Assembly (NCBI GenBank): GCA_963662155.1
Contig: OY759274.1
Span: 23,615,122-23,679,121 of the forward strand
Source: Lamellibrachia columna
Taxonomy: Eukaryota; Annelida; Polychaeta; Sabellida; Siboglinidae
DNA length: 64,000 nucleotides
Direction: 5' to 3'
The notes under the pieces are model-generated. The model was given only the letters and a program-made list of their open reading frames with translations, searched no databases and had not been told where the DNA came from. A program made the position numbers and the translations under genes. Below, one piece after another: positions 23,557 to 34,247 of the stretch (the first letter of the stretch is position 1; each line of letters opens with the position of its first letter).

Positions 23557-24336
23557 CTAGTTTAAAGAATGTTTACTTCCAAAAATATTTGTCATTGTAC
23601 CCAAGTCACTATCTACTGCTGCTGAAAGTTTGTCCGCGAATACTGCCGCCCCCTTTCCACTTAAATGAAGCCCATCCTTCATGTACATATCAGCCCTCCC
23701 AACAAAACTTCCCCATAAATCCACAAATCCAACTTCCTCTTCCCTACATAACTTCTGGACTAACATGTTAATTGCCATCCCCCGACAATTTCGATATTTG
23801 TGACCCCTCCTGCCCATTACAGGTAAAATCCCTGACAGTATTACCTGCTCAACCCGCGTCTGTTTTAGTGTTCTGACCAACTGCCTATATTTCCTAACTA
23901 TGGCAGTTGTACCCTCCCTCTCTACGTTATTTGTCCCTACGTGTACTAAAACAGATCCACCCTTACCCGAGCCTACGATGTTTTTTACCCTCTCAGTTAT
24001 CGCCTCTATTTTGACTCCAGGCAAGCAGACCACCACATCATCTCCCTTGTTTAAGACTCTGTCGGTCTTCCTAACTATCGAATCCCCCACAAACACCCTC
24101 GCTCTCTTCCTCACCCCCTCTATCAGTGCTGCAGAATAACTCTTCCGTTCGATCCCCTCCATCCCATTCTGTCCTGACCCCTTCCCTCCTGTCTCCTTCC
24201 CTCCTGTATCCTTCGCTCCTGTCTCCCCCACTTCCCACTCCTTTGCTCTTGTCTCTCCCACTTCCCTCTCCTTCACTCCGGTTGTTTTCCCTCCCGTCTC
24301 CCCCACTCCCTTCTCCTTCCCTCCTGTCTCCCCCAC
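23557..24336 (-). CDS. LINE A ORF1: SGNH esterase domain protein (5' incomplete)
   Basis: The 259-residue frame begins with low-complexity GETGGK/EKGV repeats (about 1-55) and continues into an SGNH/GDSL hydrolase fold: VFVGDSIVRK (GDS at 84-86, nucleophile Ser), VHVGTNN (GTNN at 134-137) and DGLHLSGKGA (Asp221 and His224, the catalytic dyad block). Esterase domains of this kind are known from ORF1 of CR1-type elements; their role in retrotransposition is not settled. The frame stays open upstream to about 24382, where homology to the longer copy stops, so the true N-terminus is missing. The stop is followed at once by ORF2. Confidence 0.9.
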   Translation of the reverse strand: MGETGGKEKGVGETGGKTTGVKEREVGETRAKEWEVGETGAKDTGGKETGGKGSGQNGMEGIERKSYSAALIEGVRKRARVFVGDSIVRKTDRVLNKGDDVVVCLPGVKIEAITERVKNIVGSGKGGSVLVHVGTNNVEREGTTAIVRKYRQLVRTLKQTRVEQVILSGILPVMGRRGHKYRNCRGMAINMLVQKLCREEEVGFVDLWGSFVGRADMYMKDGLHLSGKGAAVFADKLSAAVDSDLGTMTNIFGSKHSLN

Positions 24337-24382
24337 TCCCTTCTCCTTCCCTCCTGTCTCCCCTACTCCCCTCTCCTTATAT

Positions 24383-27300
24383 TATATACCATTTGAAAGC
24401 TAACATCATCAGCTTTCCGATAGAGGCACTGCTAAATGACGTTTCGGCCGAGAATCATGTCATGCTGTCGATCATGTCAGTGATTCTACTAGTCTCGCTT
24501 ATCCGACTCTCTCTCGGCTTCGTGAATCCGCCGAGAATAGCGTCTGGCAACAGAAGCATGTTTTGACTGTTACCGTCGTTAGGTGGCACCACTTGTATAC
24601 ACAAAAATTATGGCGTCATCAATCTTTGAAGTAATCTGACGTATTGCCGCGTTTTCGTGATCTTGTGACCAGTTCTGGGCTTACCTTATTAAAGGCTTAT
24701 TATCTGAGTTTTCTCAATAGTTCGCAGTCCTATTTTTAGACAGGATGCGTGTCAAATGGAGACGGACGCAAACATTTTCAAATCATTTAAACATTTCGGT
24801 GTGATAAAGCATGTTAATTGTGCAGTGTATAAACAAAAAATTATTTTTTTTAATATTTATTATTTGCGAACTTTTTTAGTATCATAAAAAGGGGCATTTT
24901 TTACGCTAAAATTAGAGTCCATATCTTGTGATCTGGATGTTTATGGGCTGCACTGCCACTGAATGTAAGGGCAAACGGCATAATCCGTACTAATGGGGTA
25001 ATGAAGATATTGAGGTGGAATACAAAAGTTTTAAGACCTTAAGACCTAATAATGTGTGAACTTGACATAACCTTGCAATGACCTACTTCCTTGACCTACA
25101 ATGACCGTTGACCTATTTATGTTAAAAATGCCCTAATTAAGTAATCATGTATGACTTTTGAGATCAGTAAGTTGAGCGATGAGTGTAAGGTAGAATGTAT
25201 AATTATACACATTGACCTTAATACCCATTATTGACTTTACGTGTTACTGAAGTACGTGTGTTAATGATCTATTTATTTTTAATTAAGTATGGATTATGGT
25301 GATATCATGTCAATAGAGGTTGTAATTGTTAACCATAACACTAACCTGATTATTTGACCTCCATTGACATTGATAAATTACCTATTTTAGCCATAAATAA
25401 TTATGCACGACAGTGGTGTTTACAAATGTACTGGGCAAATGGTGTACACAATTAACTTTACTACAATATGATCTTTTGGAGACTGAATTATGTATACTTA
25501 AAGATGCTTCCTCAATAAAATGTTTTTGCTTGTCTGTTTTCAAGTTCAAGCCTACCTAGTATCCACTACAACTCCACAATTAAATTACTTAGTAAAAATC
25601 GAAATGCTGAAAAATAAAAATGTTCACCTTTGTTAAAATTTCATAACTTTATCATGTAATCGGCAAGAGGATGGAAGGCAAACCCATGATCGGCATTGAC
25701 TCGCACAGGGTTTACTATTTTGGATATCCACTATTTTGAGCCCTACCAGATTTATTATTATTAAACCTTTATAACATGCCATGTATCCAGGTGAAACACC
25801 TGCTCAAAGGCTCTAGTTGTACTATATAAGGCTTGAGTTGTACATATATAAGTAAAATACATTAAAATGAGTGAAAATAGATAAAAGGAATAAATGAAAT
25901 GACTAAAATAAATTAGGTGCTTAAATTAGTTAAAGAAATGGGTAGAATAAGTTACTTTATAAAACATCAGCATATACATAAATCAAATGTATAGCTAAAA
26001 TGCCACTGGAATATCACTGCTGCAACGTGCAAAGTTGCCTGCCGGAACAAATGAGCCTGCATTCCTGTCATGAGGCAGAATCAGCACAGCCACCAAGAAT
26101 GAACAACTAAAGTAAATTCTTTCAATGATTTCAACAAAAATACACACTTTTTAATTAAACTGATTGCGGATATTACAATTCACACACTACATATTAGAAC
26201 ATCAACAAACCAAATACACGACGGGCAAAATATGTAGTGTTTACTGTATAATTATAAAGAACCCCAATATATTATTGCATATGGAAATAATTGTTTGAAA
26301 AAACACAATTTATTATACATTTTGTAATTTCCTGCATGCATAATGCAACAATATTTTTAGTCCAATGTCAAAACTGGTTTACAGTACACCGCAGGCCCAG
26401 TACATCAATATTCATATTTCACTGTGTCAAGAAATAATATCCTGTACTTCAACATGAAGTAATGTTTATTTATTGTTCACTTTAGGCTGATATGAAGACA
26501 TGGAAAAAGACAATACCCAAAGTTGGCATCAACCCGTCATGAAAGGAACTATAAGAAGACCATAATAATAGTACAATGCAGCAACATTCACTGTTCACTG
26601 TTTCATATATCCAATCCATGCCAATGTTCACAGGACATTATAGGCTCATTGCAGCAAAGTGCATAAGTCTATATGACATTGTCGGCTAAGTATACACATA
26701 TTCACAGTTCACTGTTTCGTAAATCCATGCATGTGTAATGTGTGGATTTCACAGCCTGATATACAATATTTGGCTGATCTAGACATGCCAAAATTTCTAG
26801 TGAAGCTGTCATGCAAAGTTCATTCTGGATGTCGATCCTCTTGGCTGGAGTAACTGTTGCAGCACATAATCTTCATGGAAATCACTGGCCCTACAATAAC
26901 AGGAATAGGAATGTAAAATAATTAAATTAGTAGTTATTACCGTATGCACTATTTACTACAAGGTATGGTCATAGGAAGTTACTCGAACATGTCTAGCTCT
27001 AGTACCCATTGCTACATTATGTAACAGATGAATATCAATATTGTTCATTGTCACAGGTCAAAGTGTGATAAATTTACAAATGTGTACAATCAGCCCAAAC
27101 GAGATCTGACTAATTGAAACTTATAGGTGTTGCAGACAAGACAGTAGACAACCAAAACATGTTTATAATGTAATTTAATCAAACAAAAATATGCACAAAT
27201 TGGCCACCATTAATAACTGCCTACTTTAAAAGCAGCCTTGTCACAGTCGTTGAATTTTCAAGTTAATGACATGTTTTAAATTAGCTGTTGTTAGCATTAG

Positions 27301-28215
27301 CATAGTAAATTGACTAGGGGATGGCATAGGTAACTGAAGTGTGTTTTGTGTATTGTTGGGGCATGACAAATGTGAGTTGTCACATTCAGCAGGAAACAAA
27401 GACGAATTTTGGAACAACAATGCCACATGTACACCACTAATACACTAAGTATTTGGAGAAGCCAAAAACGTTGCTCATCTGCAACTGCCACCAAACCCTG
27501 TTACAGGGACTATTATTGTTAGTAAATATCTGTGAAATGGATTTCAGTTGCTACATTGGTGTGTTGTGGAAAGCAATACTGATCCATTGTTATTTCTTAT
27601 TTAATTAGGCATGTTGAGCAATATTATTATTCATGTGTATTGTTTTACATCAGAACATCATAATTTATCATATTTTATGTGTGTACAACATAACAAGTGC
27701 CCAATGTGTTAAGTTGGTGGCATACAGGAATTAAATTATTAAAAACAGATCTTGTTATGAAGTAATACTTGCCATAATTGTTATGCTTTTTTCATAATTG
27801 TCTATGTAGAGTACTGTTAAAATCAGACTTTTACAGGGGTTATGATTTGTGAATGATTTTAATTGAAAATCAAGTTCTCAGTGAAACTTCGCATCGATGT
27901 TAATAAGCATGACAAATGATACACATTCATGTGCACAAACACAACGCCAAGTTTGGCATGGGCCAACCTTAATATTTTGTATCTGCTTTTAATTGTAAGT
28001 TGTGGAACTAAAGTTCTCTATCATGACGGTAATATCCCATTTAGTAGTTATATCAATATAATGAACATTGTAAAAAATATAAATTAAAATAATGTAAACT
28101 TAATTATTAATGTATGAAAAACAATGAGGAATTGCATAGTTAGTGTTTTTGTTAATACATTGTGGTTCAAAGAAATGGTAGTATGATACTGCTGATATAA
28201 TTATGAAAGTTTCAA
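24383..28215. other. AT-rich unassigned region with retroposon tail
   Basis: No gene could be identified. At about 25747-25850 a stretch starts TTTATTATTATTAAACC and contains CCATGTATCCAGGTGAAACA; on the minus strand it ends in TAATAATAA, like a LINE or SINE 3' end. A possible terminal coding piece on the minus strand (about 26895-26808, after a TTATTGTAG acceptor-like site) reads DFHEDYVLQQLLQPRG then stop, but cannot be tied to a gene. The rest shows nothing. Confidence 0.4.
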
Positions 28216-28219
28216 TTAC

Positions 28220-28376
28220 CATTCGGTAATGCAGTAAGCCTCAGCAACTACAGTTGTATGTAGTCTCTCCTGAAAAAGCTCATCTGACATGATAGCCTTC
28301 CACTGTCCTGCAAACAATGCTTTGGGACTCGGTAGCATAACTGGAAAGTCCCCATTTCACCCTTTCCCTTGTCTCT
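28220..28376 (-). pseudogene. Helicase-like exon with motif II remnant
   Basis: On the minus strand a good acceptor (TTTTTATCTTTCAG) precedes and a GT donor follows a stretch reading FPVMLPSPKALFAGQWKAIM, then ELFQERLHTTVVAEAYCITEW. RecQ-like SF2 helicases have S-P-E-x-L near this point followed by VVDEAHCIxxW, so motif II (DEAH) is present as AEAY and the catalytic Asp and Glu/His context is damaged. An in-frame stop lies upstream in the exon. It is probably a dead relative of the motif I piece at 32.1 kb. Confidence 0.6.
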
Positions 28377-29964
28377 GAAAGATAAAAATTGTCATATTTA
28401 GAAGATGCTATTAAAATAATATATCAGTATCTAGGCTGCTGACTGAAGTATTATGTCAATAAGCAGACAAAAACTATTGACACAGTAGTTGCTTTTGTCA
28501 CCGGGCAAGTACAAATTCACTATGCAGCTGTCATGCATATACAGTGCGTGCGTGTTTATAATACCATGTTAATATTTTTTATAATATATATTATAAACAT
28601 GGCCAAGGCTGCATACAATTACACAAAATCAAATCAATTACGTTTCATTTGAATTACACTAGTCCTGTTTCAATTACAATTACATATGCGTTATATGGAT
28701 CTCCCCACAGAAAGGCACATATGTATGCAAAAATGGCACACACCAATGAATGACAAAAAAGGCACATTTGAGCATGGTATAATTAAGATTAATCTAACCT
28801 TTATTTCTACACTTCAGGAACAAATGTAAATCTGAACTGAAACAAATAAGAAATTTTTTTTTAATTAGAATTGAAGTTGCAAAGTGAGGTGCATTCAGAT
28901 GAGATACATTTTTCAAAAACTGACAGTTAAGTTTCTTCAAATTGAATGCCCCAGAAGCCATAAAGAAGTGCTCATCTTTTCTCTGGTCAGCAAAATTGTG
29001 TACTAGTTGCAAGTTCAGGCCATTGTCCATTTGTGGGTGCTTTTTTGGACACTTTCACATTACATATAATTTGCATGTAAATGCTTATTTCTTTTGCTGA
29101 AGTGCTCAAACATAGCTACTAATCATCAGTTAAAATTTAAGCAAATTCTGAGGCATCAACTTTTAAAATTTCCTGATAATTGTTCGATTTGACACGGATT
29201 GACCCATATATCAGTCAGCATGGGAAAATAACTGGTTATGTTTACATACAAAAAACAGAGTACAGAGAGGAAAAATTTGCTACTTCGGTTATTCGCGTTA
29301 CATTTATGAGGGGGTACGTCTATCTTTGGCTGAGAGCTACATCAATACCATATTATATTAGTAACTGCAATACCAAATGGGTGTACCATGTAGGTACTAG
29401 GTAAGCTAATTAGGAAGTAATATAGGCGTATGCAGGTTTGATTTAATTGTATAAAATATAATCAATTTATTAAAATAATGCTTTAAAAAAAACAAGGGGA
29501 TAAGAGCCCCAAATCACATTTATTTTCACGTTTCCAGGTGCCTTTTTTATAAATAACTTGATTGCAATGCAAACATGAACCACGAGTGACATGAGAAATC
29601 TGCGTTACCGTAAGTAAAAAGTGGTATTGTCCAGATTGCAGGAAGCTTCCACAGTTCAAGCGTGGAAAGAAAACACTGACAAAGTGATTATCAAGGCAGC
29701 TGTAGACAACATCACAAACATTTATTTACATGAAAAATGAATAATGGAAGTAAAATGAGCAATTACGTGGTAACTGCAGTCCAATGTATATGCATTCATG
29801 TGTTATCTACAGGTTGTAGTCTCATGCTATACAATTTCTAAATCAATTGAGACTATCTTAGTATTTATTTACATGAAACATGGAAGTACTTGTTTACCTT
29901 GTACATTATATTATCGTTTTCATAGATCAAGTAATTTCAACAGCTCAATCTTGTGAGTACTACC
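28377..29964. other. Unassigned sequence
   Basis: 3' flank of the THAP-DDE gene. AT-rich, with short open frames only (28794-29030, -; 29180-29404, +), none recognisable. Confidence 0.45.
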
Positions 29965-31359
29965 TCAGTCAAATGAGACTATTGGTTCACAGCAGTTTGT
30001 AAGGGAACAGCAAACATGGCACATCTTATCAACCATTGTCATGTTGGTTTCATCTTTTGTAAGTAAATAATCAATTGGCAATGTGCTACCCAGTATGGTG
30101 TATTTCTGGCGAACACATCCTATAACTCGCTCTACATGGATTCGACAGTTTGCAATTTTACGAGTAACTTCTATTTCGAGAGGCGATAACTGATCTTTGC
30201 CCCTAGTAAAAGCAGGAATGTTTACCTCTGCACAGTGGCTACCTACAACATCCTGAATATCAAACCCTCTGTCTGCCAGTATCACATCACCTGGAAGAAG
30301 ATAATATAAAAAACCACATTGCTCAGTGATGTGTTTGTCTGTTACTCGACCACCCCAACCCTTTGAAATAAATGAAATTATACCCTGCGGTGTTATGCCC
30401 ATCAAAAACTTTATAGTATTATGATGCTTGTAAGAAGACCATGTCTGTGCTCTGGCCATGAGGTTTGAGGGTCGTTCAATAAAAATTTCAAAGCAGTCTA
30501 TAATTACAGCAACTTTTTTTCCAAAATGTTTACGAAATTGCATTGGCATAGTTTTGTGAAGATTCTCTCGCTCAGGCCAGTACACGAATGGTTTTGTTCT
30601 AAGGTATAGAACATCAATGACATTGCTAAAAATTCTACTCACTGTGGTCTGTGAAACCGAAAATTCATAAGCTAAAAACTGTTCTGCCATGTTGAGTCGT
30701 AAACGCATGAGTGTCATGAGAAGCATTTGAAATGATGTCATAGATTTCTTCTGTGGTAGGTAAGGTAGAATGTATGTGTATAGTGTAGAAAGCACAATAA
30801 AGGATGAAAGACCTGTCAAATATCTGACTTTATCATCTTTCCCTTCCAAATCTTCCAAACACAGTTTTGACATAGCAGCTTGCTGTTTCAAATCAATGTT
30901 TTCCAATCTTAATTCTTGCAGCTCTCTGGTCATACCCTCCATCAGCACACTGTCCACCTCGGTCTGTGTTCCCACAGACAAATCTTCCTCCTGAATGGCT
31001 GATGAAGCACCCTCATCCACAGCTTGCAGCAGGAGCAGTGACTCGGCTGCAGCACTTGCTTCCTTCATAGTTTCGCGCTTTGCAGACCTGTGATGTCGCT
31101 TCTGACGAATTTCTGGTAATTTCAACTTCTCATTGCCCATCCCAACAGTGGGAGCCCAGTCTGGGTTTGTGTCGTCGTACAGAGAACATGGTTTCCCTGT
31201 AGAACATAATTATTAAGATTAACTTGGATAATACAAATTGTATATATTTTCATCAATGCAAATTGTTAAGTGTGACAGAATATGGTATTACACCGTATGT
31301 AGATGAATGTAGATTACTCCGAGAGTGGACTTAAGTCAAGAGAGCATGCTTTGGCATAA

Positions 31360-31418
<59 letters not shown>

Positions 31419-31776
31419 CACAGCCACGGCACATGCTCTGCCTCTCTCTAGCTGCGGGTGGTGAGGGGGATAACCGTAAACGTCCAAACTTGACGGAGAT
31501 GAAACACAAAACACATGCTGGCGTATGGAAATAAAAAGTAAAGTTACCGATTTACGTACCTGAAAGAAAATGATCAGAGCACACTCTGACATTGCCAAGG
31601 TTTTTGCCAGTGAAATCCTGATTTAGGTTTGCCAACCACTGTCTCCTGCGTCGGCTCGACAATGTTTCACAAACTTCGCCCTGGTTCCGAATTACTGCTG
31701 GTATCCTAAAGAAAGAACGATCAACTTCTCTGTCTCCTTTGTTGCTACAACCGTAGACGTTACAGTAATTCACCAT
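29965..31776 (-). CDS. THAP-DDE transposase (ISL2EU/DDE_Tnp_4-like), two exons
   Basis: Exon 1, 31776-31560, encodes a THAP zinc finger ([34 protein letters not shown]) and ends CAG|GTACGT. Exon 2, 31196-29965, follows a TTCTACAG acceptor and completes the THAP box with [17 protein letters not shown]. The join keeps frame and gives about 482 aa. Exon 2 continues with a polar linker, a possible coiled coil ([14 protein letters not shown]), a helix-turn-helix (FEFSVSQT-like: [18 protein letters not shown]) and a DDE_Tnp_4 nuclease: [15 protein letters not shown] (first Asp), [14 protein letters not shown] (second Asp) and [17 protein letters not shown] (Glu). All three acidic residues are present and the frame is open, so it may be active or domesticated. 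Terminal inverted repeats were not found. Confidence 0.85.
31363..31417. repeat. TA microsatellite
   Basis: Uninterrupted AT dinucleotides, about 27 units, within the intron of the THAP-DDE gene. Confidence 0.95.
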
Positions 31777-31955
31777 CGCGCTTAAAGCTAATTTTTCGGA
31801 TGAGTAATCACGGACAAAGGCACTGCTGGCGGCTTGTTATTGTGGTTGGTATCGCCACAATGGCGGCGCATCCGGTTGGTGACGTCACGTGAATACGGTC
31901 TATAGTCAGCCATATATGCTATATGTATGAAACTTAAATCAATACAATGGCTTAC

Positions 31956-32222
31956 CCGTATCAATAGTGCTACCGCTCAGCTTCGGGTGAACTGCACCAA
32001 GTCCAAGGCCCATCGATCGTGAGTAGTCTTTCTTCCGATGACCAACTGTAAATAAAAGGCAACACCATCATTGACCATGTCAACGTGTGCCAGCCGATAT
32101 TTCCGGGTAACATATAAAGTACACGAGGGAGTATTGTGCATATGAGGGTTTCTCCGTACCCTGTTGGAAGTATTCCCATCACATAACGTTCATCAGTAAT
32201 GTTCTGGATGCAGGCAAACTGT
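31956..32222 (-). pseudogene. Helicase-like fragment with Walker A remnant
   Basis: The minus strand from about 32222 reads FACIQNITDERYVMGILPTG, then YGETLICTILPRVLYM. RecQ-like helicases have LPTGxGKSLIxxLLP at motif I; the essential Lys is Glu here (GET for GKT). A possible further exon, 32045-31956, has a TTTTATTTACAG acceptor and a GGTAAG donor but its 30 residues are not recognised. Together with 28220-28376 this looks like a decayed helicase gene or transposon gene, into or beside which the THAP-DDE gene lies. Confidence 0.5.
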
Positions 32223-32385
32223 TTTTTTTCTCAGTGACAGTGCAAATTCTAAATTTAGCGACTCTTGCTATGTCGAAAGCACGTGCGACTCGTAGCGACT
32301 CCATTTGTATTACTGTAGGCGTTACCGGATGAAGTGCCAGCAGCCAATCAGCGTCAGTGTCGAGCTTAATTAGCTACTTATGTAT

Positions 32386-32404
32386 GCGCCCAGAATCTGG
32401 GCGC
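32386..32404. repeat. 9 bp-arm palindrome
   Basis: GCGCCCAGA, one base, TCTGGGCGC. It lies about 180 bp upstream of the piggyBac-like short frame. Confidence 0.7.
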
Positions 32405-32583
32405 ACACATAATTTCCGTCACAATGGGAACCCCACTCTGTGTCCAGGCGGCGATGTGTGCGACAAACGGTGGCGCCACATCGCGGAGCCTGGATAATCG
32501 AGGCTATGATTCTACTTGTCTTCTTCTACTAGTCACGGTGGGGATCGCTACACTTTATAAAAAATACTAAACGCTCACAAAAT

Positions 32584-32760
32584 ATGGCTAATGTTCGAAA
32601 GAGGTATACTTGCGAAGAGGTGCTGGCTGTGCTTATGGAAAGTGACGACGATAGCGATGAAATGGGTGACTTAGACACCGACAAAGAAGAATTGATCAAT
32701 GAGGGGTTAGATCCCGATTTAGACCTAAGTTTTACGGACCCACTTTTACCATCATTTTGA
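32584..32760 (+). CDS. Short acidic frame, piggyBac-like N-terminus
   Basis: A 58 aa frame with ATG at 32584: it starts MANVRKRYTCEEVLAVLMES and continues with an Asp/Glu-rich stretch, ending PLLPSF. PGBD/piggyBac transposases often begin with a basic RKRY-like patch, an E-x-x-L-A-x-L helix and an acidic region. The frame stops where the DDE part would start and I find no later part, so this is either a truncated transposon remnant or an unrelated small protein. Confidence 0.35.
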   Translation: MANVRKRYTCEEVLAVLMESDDDSDEMGDLDTDKEELINEGLDPDLDLSFTDPLLPSF

Positions 32761-34247
32761 CCAAAACCGAAATAGATTATGTTAGTTTTACAAAGTAATG
32801 ATTGGATTATAAAATATTTGCTATTTTAACAGTTTTGTATGATCAAGTATCAAGACATACCCCAGTTGAGCGAGTGTGGGAATGTCACAACCACTTCCGG
32901 GTTTGTGTTTACATTGTCATTGAATGTACTTCCTCAGTTTCTGACTCATTTCTTTACCCATTTCTTTCTGACGTGAATGGAGAAAATTTATTAATTAAAC
33001 GCTAAAGTCATAGTCTTATTGTCTGCAGCAAAAAATGTCAATCTATTGTGTGAGAAATGATTGAAATAATAAGAACTGATTTACTGAAATCAAATGGTAC
33101 ATCCATGCCATGGCAGTTAGATATGGCCAGTTAGTAAATCATTTATTTTATCATAGAATTGCCTTCAAAACTTTTAGAAAATTTAGAGATTTTTCTTCTA
33201 TTCCATTTAGTACTGATCAAGAAAATGGAGTAGTCCAGGAAATTGTGAAGTCACAGCAACACCAAACCAGTCCTCAGCCTAGACCCAGTATGCCGAGGCG
33301 CAGTAGTCATTTTATGATGGATGCTGATAAAATATATAAAATATCTAATAAAGATAGCATATACAAGTGTTATATATCATGACAAAGGTATTTTCATGAG
33401 CAATCATAATAAATATCCAAACGCTTTCTAACTAGAAGATTCAATTATAATCGTTATGGTTTCATATAAAGTTACACTGCTCGATACTTATGACTTTGAT
33501 TGAAAAGTATGTCACGGTCAAATGTCACTGATAAGAGTACCAAAATTATTGCAGTGTGATAGAGTAGAGTCTTATCTTTCCAACCATATATAATGTGTTG
33601 GTATTGCATTGTTAGTGTTTGTTTAAAGGTGGCATAAATGAATTATATTAAAATCAGTCTCTAATAGGGGGAGTGTATAGGATTAAAGCTACTAGTCCTT
33701 TAGTCGAATGTACCACCCACAGCGCATGCACAGTCCACCATAAACTCCTGCGTTAGCCCAAGTTTGGGCTGTTTGGAGTATAGCCACTTGAGACCATGGC
33801 ATGGTAAAGTAATGGGTGACTACGATTGCCACCCCCTTTAGCCTCGCCTTTGCGAGATCCTAGACACGCTACTGGTGTAGAACCCCGTCGCTCTCTTCAC
33901 ACAAGTCTGTTCCATGCCCATGCAAATGTTGATACTGTTATCGATGAGTTAACGAAAACGTAGAACTACGAACAATCTCAACATGCTTTCATACCAATGA
34001 GCTTTCTTCAAACGGCCAAAAGAACAAGTATCTCTAGCCCCTCCACCCCCTCTCTTTCTCTCGTTATCAGCATCTGCATAAAGTATATAGTTCACGAATA
34101 AAGCCAACTGAGTTGTTGGTTTGGCGTGTTCGTGTGTACATTCCTAGCCTGTGTGTAGTAGACTTAGGTGGTGCCACCTGTTGATTAATTACGAACTACG
34201 TATAGCCAATTCCGCATCTTGTTTTAGATGGGATCTAGTTCTCTGCC
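32761..34247. other. Intergenic region upstream of the THEM6-like gene
   Basis: No gene identified. A 90-codon frame (33110-33382, +) has no known domain. At about 33745-33790 lies a repeat also found inverted near 50645-50690 (contains GGGCTGTTTGGAGTA). A promoter for the downstream gene presumably lies near 34100-34247, but no clear core element is visible. Confidence 0.4.

Larger units (their letters stand above)
20571..24382 (-). mobile_element. LINE A: near-complete CR1-type retrotransposon
   Basis: A 3.8 kb copy on the minus strand with ORF1 (esterase) followed immediately by ORF2 (endonuclease-RT), a short 3' UTR and a tail of three 10 bp units (TTAACAAGAT on the minus-strand complement, 20575-20605). 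An SGNH esterase in ORF1 together with APE endonuclease and RT in ORF2 is the known layout of CR1-clade elements. It is 5'-truncated within ORF1: the second copy at 47.5-50 kb has about 100 further N-terminal residues and a PHD-like finger. At least six other fragments of the family lie in this window. Confidence 0.92.
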
